A stretch of 64,000 bases of DNA from Dyella sp. OK004 (GCF_900114495.1 NZ_FOZI01000001.1:949469-1013468); one strand, 5' to 3'; counted from the stretch's first letter, positions 52,595-63,208 are shown. The notes: generated by a model from the letters alone, not told the origin. Numbers and translations: made by a program.

Positions 52595-54243
52595 CGCCGC
52601 TGAAAGTCGTGCCGCGCGTGCTGCGCGTCGCCTCGGTGCTGTTGGCCTATCGGCTCGACGAGCTGGTGGATGCCGCGCATCTGTTCCGCCCGCTTAAATT
52701 GCTGCGTCCGTTCCTGGCGCGTCCGCGAGAGGACGTGAGCAAACTGCCGCGCGGCGCACGCTTGCGCCTGGCGCTGACCGAACTGGGTCCGATCTTCGTC
52801 AAGGCCGGGCAAGTGCTGTCGACTCGGCGCGATCTGGTGCCGGCGGACATCGCCGACGAACTCGCGCTGCTGCAGGACCAGGTGCCGCCGTTTCCCGGCA
52901 GCGAAGCGCGCGCGATCGTGGAGCGCGCGCTGAAGGCGCCGGTCACGCAACTGTTCGCGCGTTTCGACGAGACACCGCTAGCCTCCGCCTCCATTGCCCA
53001 GGTGCACGCTGCAGTGTTGCCCGATGGCCGCGAGATGGTGGTGAAAGTGCTGCGGCCCGGTATCGATGCTCGCATTGCGCGCGATATCCGCTTGCTGCAT
53101 TCGCTGGGCGAACTGGCCCAGCGCTGGCATCCCAATGCCGACAAGATCCGCCCGCTCGACGTGGTGGCCGAAGTCGAGAAGATGCTGGAGAACGAGCTGG
53201 ATCTGCAGCGCGAAGGCGCCAGCGCCAGCCTGCTCCGGCGCAACTTCGCAAGCGGCGTCGACCTGTATGTGCCGGAGGTGCATTGGGAACTGACCAACGA
53301 GCGCGTACTGACGCTGGAGCGGGTGAGCGGGGTGAGCTGCGACGATATCCCTGCCATCGATGCTGCCGGCATCGACCGCAAGGCGCTCGCGATCAAGGGC
53401 GTGCGCGTGTTCTATGAACAGGTGTTCCGCGACAATTTTTTCCATGCGGACGCGCACCCCGGCAATATCTGGGTCGACATCACCCGGCCCAGCGATCCGC
53501 GCTTCATCGCTCTCGATTTCGGCATCATGGGTTCGCTGCCGGAGGCCGACCAGTACTGGCTGGCGCAGAATTTCATCGCTTTGTTCGAGCGCGATTACGC
53601 GCGCATCGCTCAGCTGCATATCGATGCCGGATGGATGCCGGGCACGGTGCGGGTGGATGAGCTGGAAGCTGCCGTGCGCACGGTATGCGAGCCGTACTTC
53701 ACCCGACCGCTGTCGCAGATCTCCTTGGCCGAGCTCGTGGTCAAGCTGTTCCAGACCGCGCGCCGCTTCGAGCTGGTGTTGCAACCGCAGCTGATCCTGC
53801 TGCAGAAAACCCTGCTGAACATCGAAGGCGTGGGCCGCATGCTCGACCCGCAGATCGATATCTGGGCGGTGGCGCATCCGGTACTCAAGCGCATCCTGCT
53901 CGAACGCTACAGTCCGCGCCGCACGCTGCGCGAGGTGCGCAAGCGCCTGCCGGAGTGGTTCCATGCCGCGCCGCAGTTCCCTGAGCTGATCCGCGATGCC
54001 TTGCGCCAGGTGGCGCGCGGTGAGCAACGGCAGCTTGGCGACCCGCTGGCGCTGGCGCAGATGCGCGAGGATGCGCGCCGGCAACAGCGCGTGATCGGCA
54101 CCGGCCTACTTGGTAGTGCCCTGATCGTGAGTGCAACGCTGCTGTGGTCAATGGCGCCACAACATGGCGCATGGCCACCTTTGTGTCTGGGTGCGGCCGG
54201 CGTGCTGGCCTTCGTTGCCGGCTGGCCTCGGCAACGTGATTGA
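52591..54243 (+). CDS. ubiB: Ubiquinone biosynthesis regulatory kinase-like protein UbiB
   Basis: 550 residues, start GTG overlapping the ubiJ stop by 4 bp. The KxGQ motif is [14 protein letters not shown] at Lys71, with family-specific [12 protein letters not shown] and [13 protein letters not shown] (the Asp and Asn of the kinase-like site), then [12 protein letters not shown] membrane helix lies close to the C-terminus. UbiB is an atypical protein-kinase-like ATPase needed for ubiquinone synthesis. Confidence 0.95.
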   Translation: MTPLKVVPRVLRVASVLLAYRLDELVDAAHLFRPLKLLRPFLARPREDVSKLPRGARLRLALTELGPIFVKAGQVLSTRRDLVPADIADELALLQDQVPPFPGSEARAIVERALKAPVTQLFARFDETPLASASIAQVHAAVLPDGREMVVKVLRPGIDARIARDIRLLHSLGELAQRWHPNADKIRPLDVVAEVEKMLENELDLQREGASASLLRRNFASGVDLYVPEVHWELTNERVLTLERVSGVSCDDIPAIDAAGIDRKALAIKGVRVFYEQVFRDNFFHADAHPGNIWVDITRPSDPRFIALDFGIMGSLPEADQYWLAQNFIALFERDYARIAQLHIDAGWMPGTVRVDELEAAVRTVCEPYFTRPLSQISLAELVVKLFQTARRFELVLQPQLILLQKTLLNIEGVGRMLDPQIDIWAVAHPVLKRILLERYSPRRTLREVRKRLPEWFHAAPQFPELIRDALRQVARGEQRQLGDPLALAQMREDARRQQRVIGTGLLGSALIVSATLLWSMAPQHGAWPPLCLGAAGVLAFVAGWPRQRD

Positions 54244-54247
54244 GCCT

Positions 54248-54314
54248 ATAGAGGCGCACCCTGTGCGCGACCACGACGACACCAGCTCCAGTCGCGCACA
54301 AGGTGCGCTCCTAC
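54248..54314. repeat. GTAG-type REP pair at the truC start
   Basis: ATAGAGGCGCACC...GCGCGAC (54248-54271) faces GTCGCGCACAAGG...GCTCCTAC (54291-54314). The left copy is a slightly changed consensus and begins 5 bp after the ubiB stop. It lies at the front of truC and appears to supply its RBS and GTG. Confidence 0.8.
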
Positions 54315-55012
54315 CGATCCTTTATCAGGATGACGCGCTGATCGCGGTGAACAAGCCTGCGGGTCTCGCTGTGCATCGCTCCAAGATGGTCGGTAACGCA
54401 GAGGAATTCCTCATCGACATGCTGCGTGAGCAGGTCGGTGGCATCACCTATCTGGCACACCGGCTCGATCGCGCGACCAGTGGCGTGCTGCTGATAGCGC
54501 GATCCCGCGAGATCGCCGCCGCGCTGGGTGAGCAGTTCATGGGCCGCGACGTGCATAAGCAGTACCTCGCGGTCGTGCGCGGCTGGCCGGAGCCGGAGGA
54601 AGCACTGATCGACTACGCCCTACCCGGCTCCCGCGAAACCGGTCCGCGTCGCGATGCCCGCACCCGTTTCCGTCGGCTGGATACGGTGGAAGTTCCCATC
54701 GCACTGGGCCGCTATCCGCAGCAACGCTATGCGCTGGTGCTGGCCGAACCGGAAACGGGGCGATTCCGTCAGATCCGCAAGCACATGGCACACATCCATC
54801 ACCCGGTGATCGGCGATTGCCAGCACGGCCGCGGTGATCACAATCGCCTGTACAAGCAGTATTTCAGCTGCCATCGCATGCTGCTGCATGCTTGGCGCCT
54901 GCGCTTCCGTCATCCACTAAGCGGTGCGCCGATGCTGATCGAAGCGCCTTTAGACCCGGCGTTCACCGGGGTGCTGGAGCGCTTCGGCTGGTCCCTGCCT
55001 TCCGCTGAGTGA
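54263..55012 (+). CDS. truC: tRNA pseudouridine(65) synthase TruC
   Basis: 249 residues from GTG at 54263; the start is uncertain. The RluA/TruC core is firm: ILYQDDALIAVNKPAGLAVH, then THRLDR-like LAHRLDRATSGVLL with the catalytic Asp in HRLD, and RFRQIRKHMAHIHHPVIGD. TruC forms pseudouridine at tRNA position 65. There is no ATG upstream of the conserved region: the first start is GTG at 54263, inside a REP element, with AGAGG 8 bp upstream. GTG at 54236, overlapping ubiB, is the alternative. Confidence 0.88.
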   Translation: MRDHDDTSSSRAQGALLPILYQDDALIAVNKPAGLAVHRSKMVGNAEEFLIDMLREQVGGITYLAHRLDRATSGVLLIARSREIAAALGEQFMGRDVHKQYLAVVRGWPEPEEALIDYALPGSRETGPRRDARTRFRRLDTVEVPIALGRYPQQRYALVLAEPETGRFRQIRKHMAHIHHPVIGDCQHGRGDHNRLYKQYFSCHRMLLHAWRLRFRHPLSGAPMLIEAPLDPAFTGVLERFGWSLPSAE

Positions 55013-55057
55013 TCCCGGGCAAGCGCGGCGGGCCATGCCCCCGCTAAACTGCGCGCC

Positions 55058-55480
55058 ATGCTCACCATCAGCCGATCCATTGTCCTGCCCGAAACCGAGC
55101 TGACCGAGCGCTTCCTGCGTGCCGACGGTCCGGGCGGCCAGCACGTCAATCGCACCGAGAGCGCGGTGGAACTGCGCTTTGATGTAGCGCGCTCGCCGTC
55201 GCTGCCGGACGCTGTGCGCGAACGCTTGTTGGCGAGGCGCGACCGCCGTCTGACCGACGATGGCGTGCTGGTGATCCAGGCTCGCCGCTTTCGCGACCAG
55301 AGCCGCAATCGCGAGGATGCACGCGACCGACTGGTTGAGGTCATCCGCGCCGCACTGGTGGTCCCCAAGGCACGCGTCGCCACTAAGCCCTCGCGCGCCT
55401 CAAAAGAACGCCGCCTCGCCGGCAAGCAGCAACGCGGCAAGATCAAGCAGACGCGTTCGCGTTCATGGAGCCCCGAATGA
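55058..55480 (+). CDS. arfB: Alternative ribosome-rescue factor ArfB
   Basis: 140 residues. The peptidyl-tRNA hydrolase motif GGQ is in DGPGGQHVNRTESAVEL, and the basic C-terminal tail (RLAGKQQRGKIKQ followed by TRSR) inserts into the mRNA channel. ArfB frees stalled ribosomes. The gene's TGA overlaps the next ATG (ATGA at 55477-55480). Confidence 0.93.
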   Translation: MLTISRSIVLPETELTERFLRADGPGGQHVNRTESAVELRFDVARSPSLPDAVRERLLARRDRRLTDDGVLVIQARRFRDQSRNREDARDRLVEVIRAALVVPKARVATKPSRASKERRLAGKQQRGKIKQTRSRSWSPE

Positions 55481-56067
55481 GCCAAGCCATCCTGCCGCCT
55501 TCCCCACCGTCGGCACCCCGGCTCAACAGCCGATTCTGGCCGTGGCTGGCGCGCAGTCTGCTGCGCTTGTCCGGTTGGCGTTTGGTCGGCGAGCTGCCGG
55601 ATGTGCCCAAACTGATTCTGATCGGCGCGCCGCACTCTTCGTACTGGGACGGTGTGTGGGGTCTGCTGATGAAGATCGGCCTGGGCGTGGACATCAACAT
55701 CATGATCAAGCGCGAGGTGCTGGATGGACCGCTGGGTATCATCCTGCGCCCGATCGGCATGATCCCGATCAACCGCAAGGCTGCGCTCAATGTGGTTGAT
55801 CAGATGGTGGTGCGCTTCACCGAGCGCGAGCGGATGTGGCTGGGCATTACGCCGGAGGGCACGCGCAAAAAGGTGACGCACTGGAAGTCAGGCTTCCTGC
55901 GCATCGCGCAAGACGCGAACGTGCCGATCCAGACGTTGTTTATCGACTATCCCACCAAGACCTTCACGCTAGGTCCCGTGGTGCGCACCACCGAGGATCA
56001 TGAAGCCGACATGGTGCGGATTCGCGCATTGTTCACGCCGTATCGCGGCAAGCATCGCAATGCTTAG
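55477..56067 (+). CDS. Lysophospholipid acyltransferase family protein
   Basis: 196 residues. The HX4D acyltransferase motif is HSSYWDGVW and the glycerol-phosphate-binding motif is GITPEGTRKKV. Smaller than PlsC and without an N-terminal membrane helix of typical length, it fits the short acyltransferases near lipid genes. The start at 55477 overlaps the arfB stop by 4 bp; an ATG 12 bp earlier is possible. Specific substrate is not known. Confidence 0.88.
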   Translation: MSQAILPPSPPSAPRLNSRFWPWLARSLLRLSGWRLVGELPDVPKLILIGAPHSSYWDGVWGLLMKIGLGVDINIMIKREVLDGPLGIILRPIGMIPINRKAALNVVDQMVVRFTERERMWLGITPEGTRKKVTHWKSGFLRIAQDANVPIQTLFIDYPTKTFTLGPVVRTTEDHEADMVRIRALFTPYRGKHRNA

Positions 56068-56144
56068 TGAGTGCGATCATCCCTGATCGCGAGAATCCAA
56101 AAGCAGCCATCCATGGCTGCACTCTTGATGGGGATCGGGATCAC

Positions 56145-56780
56145 ATGACTGCGCTTGGCATCCAGCATTTTGACGCCTTCCTGCTCGCCTGCATCGCGCT
56201 CAACCTGACGCCCGGGCTGGATACCTTCTACATCCTCACGCGCAGCGGCCGCGAAGGCCGTTCCGTCGGCGTGGCCGCTGCACTGGGCATCAATGCCGGC
56301 TGCATCGTGCACACGCTGGCAGCAGTGCTGGGCATTTCAGCGATCCTGATGACATCGGCTATCGCCTTCAGTGTGCTGAAGTATCTCGGCGCGGCGTATC
56401 TGGTGTGGATCGGCCTGCGCATGCTGCTGTCGCGCGCCACCGCGCGGCAATCGACTGTGACGCGCGGCCGGGGACTGGGCGCCGCTTTCCGCCAGGGCAT
56501 GTTGACCAATGTGCTCAATCCCAAGGTGGCGCTGTTCTTTCTCGCTTTCCTGCCGCAGTTCGTATCGATGCAGGCGCCTCATCCCCAACTCGGCTTGCTG
56601 GTGTTGGGTCTGAGCTTCATCGGCACCGGTATGGTCTGGTCGATGATGCTGGCGTTGCTCGGCGGGCATATCCATCGCCTGCTCACGACACGCCCGCGCT
56701 TTGGGCAGTGGCTGGACCGCGTGTGCGGCACGGTGTTGCTGGGCTTTGGTGTCAGGTTGGCGCTGCAGCGACAGCAGTGA
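56145..56780 (+). CDS. LysE-family amino acid exporter
   Basis: 211 residues with six hydrophobic helices. Family-like NLTPGLDTFYILTRSGREGR (the conserved NPGP-like loop) and FRQGMLTNVLNPKVALFFLA with PQF after it, which is the RhtB/LysE signature. Members export lysine, threonine or homoserine lactones. The ATG at 56145 is preceded by GGGATCGGGA. It converges with the LysR gene across a REP pair. Confidence 0.88.
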   Translation: MTALGIQHFDAFLLACIALNLTPGLDTFYILTRSGREGRSVGVAAALGINAGCIVHTLAAVLGISAILMTSAIAFSVLKYLGAAYLVWIGLRMLLSRATARQSTVTRGRGLGAAFRQGMLTNVLNPKVALFFLAFLPQFVSMQAPHPQLGLLVLGLSFIGTGMVWSMMLALLGGHIHRLLTTRPRFGQWLDRVCGTVLLGFGVRLALQRQQ

Positions 56781-56788
56781 TGGATCCT

Positions 56789-56857
56789 GTAGGAGCGCAC
56801 CCTGTGCGCGACCTCACGTAGCGATAGCCCCGGGTCGCGCACAGGGTGCGCTCCTAC
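56789..56857. repeat. GTAG-type REP pair (best-preserved REPIN)
   Basis: GTAGGAGCGCACC...GCGCGAC at 56789-56812 faces its exact complement at 56834-56857 across a 21-bp spacer. It lies between the convergent LysE and LysR genes and could help end both transcripts. Confidence 0.85.
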
Positions 56858-56870
56858 GAATGCGTGTGTC

Positions 56871-57911
56871 TCAACGCTCGGAATGCCCCGACTCGTCGTA
56901 GTCGCGATGGGTCAACAGGCCGGGCCGGATCAGGTCCACGAAGGCGCGCGCTTCCGCGCTGAGGAATTTGCCTTTGCGCATCACCACGCCGTAACTGCGC
57001 TGCGGGAAGTACTGGCGTAGATTGCGGACGGCCAGACGACTGCGATCGGCTTCGGTGATGCAGATGCCGGTGACGATGGAGATGCCCAGGCCCATCGCGA
57101 CATACTCCTTGATCACATCCCAGCCGCCCACTTCGATAGCTACGTGATAAGGCACCTGGCGCTGCTGGAACACCAGATCCACCAGGCGATAGGTGGACAG
57201 GCGCTGCGGCGGCAAGATCAGGCCATAGGGCGACAGATCCTCAAGCGTGATGCTGGTTTTGCTGGCCAATGGGTGATCCAGCGGCGTGATCAGCATCGGG
57301 TCGTAGTGGTAGACCGGCGCCCAGGCGATGTCGTTGGGCACGTCGAGCATGGACCCCACGGCGAAATCCGCCTGATCGGCGCGCAGCAGGGCCATCCCAT
57401 CCTTGCCGGTGACGTTGGCCAACTGCAGTTGCACCGCTGGAAAACGCTCGCGATAGCGACGCACCAACTCTGGCAGCAGGTACTGGATGGTGGAGCTTCC
57501 GGCCGCGATGGTCAGGCGGCCAGCCTGCATGCCTTTGACCTTGGCCTGGAAGTCGCGATCCAGTGTTTCCCAGCCCTCTACCAGTGGCCGCGCCAGCTCG
57601 TAGAGCGCCTCGCCGGCATCGGTGAGATTGATGCGGCGCCGGCTGCGCTCCAGCAACTGGACGCCAAGCTCGCGCTCCAGCGCTTGTAACTGCAGGCTCA
57701 CGCTGGGCTGGGACAGGTAGAGCGCCTCCGCGGCGCGGGTCAAAGTACCCAGCTTGACGGTGTAAACGAACGCGCGCAGCTGCTTCTGGCGGTTGCCCTT
57801 GTAGTAGAAGCGCCCGGTTTCGGCGGCGGACTTTTCTTCACCCACGCGTCGCTTCGAGGTCGTTTTTCGCGGCTTCTTCGACTTATTCAGCTTGTCAGAT
57901 GCGCTTTTCAA
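56871..57911 (-). CDS. LysR-family transcriptional regulator (CysB-like), divergent from aceB
   Basis: 346 residues. The winged helix at about residues 45-100 has LRAFVYTVKLGTLTRAAEAL and YLSQPSVSLQLQALERELGV; the effector domain follows with LTIAAGSSTIQYLLPELVRR. The protein has an unusually long Lys/Arg-rich front of about 40 residues before YYKGNRQKQLRAF. The start is TTG at 57911; no in-frame ATG precedes the HTH. Placement suggests regulation of the glyoxylate genes, but this is inference. Confidence 0.88.
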   Translation of the reverse strand: MKSASDKLNKSKKPRKTTSKRRVGEEKSAAETGRFYYKGNRQKQLRAFVYTVKLGTLTRAAEALYLSQPSVSLQLQALERELGVQLLERSRRRINLTDAGEALYELARPLVEGWETLDRDFQAKVKGMQAGRLTIAAGSSTIQYLLPELVRRYRERFPAVQLQLANVTGKDGMALLRADQADFAVGSMLDVPNDIAWAPVYHYDPMLITPLDHPLASKTSITLEDLSPYGLILPPQRLSTYRLVDLVFQQRQVPYHVAIEVGGWDVIKEYVAMGLGISIVTGICITEADRSRLAVRNLRQYFPQRSYGVVMRKGKFLSAEARAFVDLIRPGLLTHRDYDESGHSER

Positions 57912-58034
57912 TGCTTTGTACTCAATGAGTTACAAGTAACATTGACATAGATAATATCAAAAATTGAAACATTTGCTTTGTCAAAGTAAACCTCCGTGAC
58001 CTAGTGTCATCCCATCGTCATCACGGAGATCGCC
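57912..58034. promoter_or_regulatory. Divergent promoter region, LysR gene and aceB
   Basis: AT-rich 123-bp gap. ACTCA-A-TGAGT (57920-57930) is a perfect inverted repeat; TTGACA occurs on the plus strand at 57942-57947 and on the minus strand at 57979-57984. These are plausible -35 elements for the two directions, and the inverted repeat a possible LysR site. The exact -10 elements are unclear. Confidence 0.5.
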
Positions 58035-59633
58035 ATGGCTGTTCCCAAGGAACTTGTCATCACCCAGCCGGCCCGCATCGAGGGCCAGACCGGCCCCGGG
58101 CACGACCGCATCCTCACCCCCGAGGCCCTGGTTTTCCTGGCCGGTCTGCACCGCCGCTTCGACGTCCGCCGGCGCGCCTTGCTGGCGGCCCGTAGCGAGC
58201 GGCAGGCCCGCTATGACGCCGGCGTGTTGCCCGACTTCCGTGCCGATACGGCCGAGATCCGCGAAGGCCGCTGGACCGTAGCCAAGATCCCGGCCGCCCT
58301 GCAGGACCGCCGTGTGGAGATCACCGGCCCGGTCGAGCGCAAGATGATCATCAACGCGCTGAACTCCGGCGCGAAGGTGTTCATGGCCGACTTCGAGGAT
58401 TCGAGCGCGCCCACCTTCGCCAATCAGCTGGACGGCCAGATCAATCTGCGCGACGCGGTGAACGGCAGCATTGAGTTCACTTCCCCGGAGGGCAAGGTGT
58501 ACCGCGTTAACGGCAATCCTGCCGTGCTGGTGGTGCGCCCGCGCGGCTGGCATCTGCCGGAGCGGCATATCACCGTCGACGGTGAGCCGATGGCAGGAGC
58601 GTTGGTCGATTTCGGTCTATACGCCTTCCACAACGCGCGCACGCTGCAGGCACTCGATCGCGGCCCTTACTTCTACTTGCCCAAGCTGGAGGCGATGGAA
58701 GAAGCCGCGCTATGGGATGACGTGATGTCCGCCGCGGAAGATGAGGTTGGCCTTCCGTCCGGCTGCATGAAGGCCACGGTGCTGATCGAGACGTTGCCGG
58801 CCGTGTTCCAGATGCACGAGATCCTGCATGCGCTGCGCAACCGTGCCGTCGGCCTCAACTGCGGCCGCTGGGATTACATCTTCTCGTACCTGAAAACCCT
58901 GCGCGGCCATCGCGATCGCCTGCTGCCGGAGCGCGGCCAGGTGTTGATGACGGTGCCTTTCCTCAAGGCCTATTCGGAACTGCTGATCCAGACCTGCCAT
59001 CGCCGCGGCGCCTTCGCCATGGGCGGCATGGCCGCGCAGATTCCGATCAAGGGTGACGAGGCCGCCAACGAAGCCGCCATGGCCAAGGTACGCGCGGACA
59101 AGCTGCGCGAAGTGCAGGCCGGCCATGACGGTACCTGGGTCGCACATCCCGCACTGGTGCCGGTGGCGCAGGAGATTTTCGACAAGTACATGCCGTCGCC
59201 GAACCAGCTCGGCGTGGAACGGGCCGATGTGAAGGTAACCCGCGATCAGCTGATCGCACCCTGCGCCGGTTCGATCAGCCGTGCGGGATTTGACAACAAC
59301 GTTGAGGTGGCGCTGCGCTACACGGCGTCCTGGCTGGATGGCCAAGGTTGCGTGCCGATCCATCACCTGATGGAAGACGCCGCCACCGCCGAAATTGCTC
59401 GCGCACAGCTGTGGCAGTGGTTGCACCACGGCAGTATCGAATTCACCGATCACGCGCCGATCAATTTTGCGCTGTTCGATCACGCGCTGGCCGCCCATAC
59501 ACATCGTTTGCGCGAAAGCGGCCTTCCTGGCTCCGCACGTGCCGATGAAGCCGCCGCGTTGCTCACCTCCCTGACTCACGCCGACCAACTCGGCGACTTC
59601 CTCACCCTGCCTGCCTATGACCGTCTGGCCTAA
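58035..59633 (+). CDS. aceB: Malate synthase A
   Basis: 532 residues, equal to the usual length. The enzyme joins glyoxylate and acetyl-CoA to malate in the glyoxylate cycle. Seen: [20 protein letters not shown] at the N-terminus, [20 protein letters not shown] (the catalytic and metal region), [13 protein letters not shown], and [20 protein letters not shown] with [18 protein letters not shown] precedes the ATG. aceA follows 50 bp on in the same direction. Confidence 0.96.
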   Translation: MAVPKELVITQPARIEGQTGPGHDRILTPEALVFLAGLHRRFDVRRRALLAARSERQARYDAGVLPDFRADTAEIREGRWTVAKIPAALQDRRVEITGPVERKMIINALNSGAKVFMADFEDSSAPTFANQLDGQINLRDAVNGSIEFTSPEGKVYRVNGNPAVLVVRPRGWHLPERHITVDGEPMAGALVDFGLYAFHNARTLQALDRGPYFYLPKLEAMEEAALWDDVMSAAEDEVGLPSGCMKATVLIETLPAVFQMHEILHALRNRAVGLNCGRWDYIFSYLKTLRGHRDRLLPERGQVLMTVPFLKAYSELLIQTCHRRGAFAMGGMAAQIPIKGDEAANEAAMAKVRADKLREVQAGHDGTWVAHPALVPVAQEIFDKYMPSPNQLGVERADVKVTRDQLIAPCAGSISRAGFDNNVEVALRYTASWLDGQGCVPIHHLMEDAATAEIARAQLWQWLHHGSIEFTDHAPINFALFDHALAAHTHRLRESGLPGSARADEAAALLTSLTHADQLGDFLTLPAYDRLA

Positions 59634-59683
59634 TCGCACACGTCAGTCGCGCCGCAGACCTACGAATGCCACGGAGTCACGTC

Positions 59684-60982
<1,299 letters not shown>

Positions 60983-61013
60983 GTGTTGACGCCTGGCCGG
61001 CATGGACGCTGGC

Positions 61014-61048
61014 GCGAGCGCCGACAGGGGCTCCCTGTCGGCGCTCGC
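61014..61048. terminator. Strong 16-bp hairpin between aceA and the antiporter gene
   Basis: GCGAGCGCCGACAGGG (61014-61029) pairs perfectly with CCCTGTCGGCGCTCGC (61033-61048) around a 3-nt loop. It lies between two convergent stops (60982 and 61075). There is no T-run, but the stem alone is unusually stable and could end both transcripts. Confidence 0.6.
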
Positions 61049-61074
61049 TGCGTAGGGAGCAATAACTGCGCGGA

Positions 61075-62886
61075 CTATTCAGTGCGTGCTGGTGCTTTTG
61101 CGGTTTCCGCGGGCACCAGCGCAATCACCAGCCAGCCAGGCCGGGGTTCCAGCGTACGCTTGGCGGAAGCCACCCGTAGGGCGCCCTTCTCTTCCACGCC
61201 GAACAGCAACACCACGTCCGAGCCGTACTGTTCAATGAAATGCGGCCAATCGAAGGTGGTGGTGAGCCGGGTGGATTTGATGCGCCAGCCTTGCTCAAGC
61301 AACTCGGCAAAGCGCGCGTGCGTCATGTCCTCGGCGAACAACGGCGGCGCCAGCAGCGTGCCAGCCAGCATGGTGCGATCGTTGTTACCTTCCTGCTGTG
61401 GAAGATTGCGTAGGCGGTAGATCCTTTCGCGGCCAAATTCCTGGCGATAATGCACGCACACCAACGAATTGCGTTCGCGATGCGTCGACATCGCCAATAG
61501 GCGGCCAATGCCCGTGAGATCGAGATTGCGCTCGGCGTAACTGGATGCTGGATTGCCGTAGAACGTGGTCAGACCTTCCATGCGCGCGCGGCGCACGCCA
61601 TCCCACTCGTCATCAGCCACTACGACACGGAAGCCAGCGTCCTTGAGCACTTTGGCAATGGCTCGTGCTACGCCATCGGAACCGAATACCAGCACGCCAT
61701 TGGGCTCGGGCTCGGCCACCTTCAACCACAACGCCAAAGGTCTCGAAGTGGCACTTTGCAGTACCACCGTACCGATGATCAGAATGAATACCAGCGGGAC
61801 AAACGCGGCGCCGTCGTGCATGCCCAGTGCTTCCAGCTTGAGCGCAAACAGAGCGGATACTGAGGCGGCCACAATGCCTCGCGGCGCGATCCAGGCGATC
61901 AAGGCGCGTTCGCGCCAGCTCAAGGCACTGCCGATGCTGGAGATCGCTACAGTCACTGGACGCACGACAACCTGTGCCGCGATAAATACCGCGATGCCGG
62001 CCCACAGCATGCCATCCGGTAATGGCCATTCCAGTCGCGCAGCCAGCAGGATAAACAAGGTGGAGACCAGCAGTGTGGTCAGGCTTTCCTTGAAGTCCAG
62101 GATGTCATCGATATGCACGCCGCGCATGTTGCCCAGTGCGATACCCATGATGGTCACGGTGAGCAGGCCCGATTCGTGCGTGATGGTGTTGGATACGGTG
62201 AAAGCCAGCAGCACTGTGACAAGCGTGCCGTAGTTCTGCAGGTAATCTGGAATCAGCTGGCGGCGCAGCAGGAAGCCGAGTGCCCAGGCGGCCAAGGCGC
62301 CAATCAGACAACCACACAGAATGGTCGCCAGAAACACGCCGATGGTGTGGCCCTGATGTCGCGACACGATGGCTTCATAAATAAGTACGGCAAACAACGC
62401 GCCAAGCGGATCGATCACGATGCCTTCCCAGCGCAACGTATTGGCGATACGCGCATTGGGGCGCACGGTGCGCAGCATCGGTGCGATCACCGTCGGACCG
62501 GTCACACAGGTCAGTGCGCCAAACAGCCAGGCGATTTCCCAGCGCAACCCCGCCAGGTAATGCCCTGCGACAGCCAGCAACACCACTGCCACCACGGCGC
62601 CATAGGACACCAAGCCGCGCACGGCACGTCCGATGCCAGGCAACTCATGGAAGCGCAGGGTCAGGCTGCCTTCGAACAGGATCAGCGCCACTGAAAGCGA
62701 AACCACTGGAAATAACAGGTCGCCGAGCAGATGGTCAGGTTTCAGCACACCGCTTACCGGCCCGAGCAGAATACCGGCCAGCAGCAGAAACAGGATCGCC
62801 GGCAGGCGAACCCGCCAGGCCAGCCATTGCGCCAGAAAGCCGATGCCGAGCATGCCCACGAGCATCAGGCCAATTTGAAGCGTCAT
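61075..62886 (-). CDS. CPA1-type cation:proton antiporter with C-terminal TrkA-N-like domain
   Basis: 603 residues. The first 400 form about twelve membrane helices with the antiporter block ALTCVTGPTVIAPMLRTVRP (the Thr-Gly-Pro-Thr region) and WEGIVIDPLGALFAVLIYEA with the ion-binding Asp. The C-terminal part has a Rossmann-type NAD domain: VLVFGSDGVARAIAKVLKDA. It probably exchanges Na+ or K+ for protons and is gated by a nucleotide. The start at 62886 (MTLQIGLMLVG) is the first ATG at the membrane block. Confidence 0.92.
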   Translation of the reverse strand: MTLQIGLMLVGMLGIGFLAQWLAWRVRLPAILFLLLAGILLGPVSGVLKPDHLLGDLLFPVVSLSVALILFEGSLTLRFHELPGIGRAVRGLVSYGAVVAVVLLAVAGHYLAGLRWEIAWLFGALTCVTGPTVIAPMLRTVRPNARIANTLRWEGIVIDPLGALFAVLIYEAIVSRHQGHTIGVFLATILCGCLIGALAAWALGFLLRRQLIPDYLQNYGTLVTVLLAFTVSNTITHESGLLTVTIMGIALGNMRGVHIDDILDFKESLTTLLVSTLFILLAARLEWPLPDGMLWAGIAVFIAAQVVVRPVTVAISSIGSALSWRERALIAWIAPRGIVAASVSALFALKLEALGMHDGAAFVPLVFILIIGTVVLQSATSRPLALWLKVAEPEPNGVLVFGSDGVARAIAKVLKDAGFRVVVADDEWDGVRRARMEGLTTFYGNPASSYAERNLDLTGIGRLLAMSTHRERNSLVCVHYRQEFGRERIYRLRNLPQQEGNNDRTMLAGTLLAPPLFAEDMTHARFAELLEQGWRIKSTRLTTTFDWPHFIEQYGSDVVLLFGVEEKGALRVASAKRTLEPRPGWLVIALVPAETAKAPARTE

Positions 62887-63208
62887 TTACTGCCCCCTGG
62901 GCGACGTCATGTCGTTTGCGATGTCTGGACGAACCGGGCTTGGGGAAGCCAGCAGCCGCGCAGTATCCCGAGTGTCGCGCAAAGCCATCTATCGGACACA
63001 TCCGAAAGCGAAATCGAGCGAGGGGGGTTCCGGGAGATGCCAAACCCCGGTATCGGACGGGGGGAGGGAGGGGGGCCGATACCGGGGTGGCGGGACTAAG
63101 TCCATAAGAGAACTAGTCGGTGCAGATATTAATATCATCCTCTATCAAGTCAATACCTATCGGTACAGAAATTGCCTATCTGAAGATTAAATTTTGTTTA
63201 TCAAAGCC
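62887..63208. other. Intergenic region between antiporter and comM
   Basis: 322 bp without a supported gene. The centre holds a hairpin with a G-run loop, listed separately. To its right lies an AT-rich stretch (63110-63200), including AATTGCCTATCTGAAGATT, in strong contrast to the neighbouring DNA; it may hold old inserted sequence. No clear promoter was read. Confidence 0.4.
63044..63088. repeat. Inverted repeat with a G-run loop
   Basis: ACCCCGGTATCGG (63044-63056) is the exact complement of CCGATACCGGGGT (63076-63088). The 19-base loop has G-runs of six, three and six separated by single A bases. It lies after the comM stop on the minus strand. As RNA the minus strand would give a C-rich loop; the plus strand could form a G-quadruplex. 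Confidence 0.8.
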
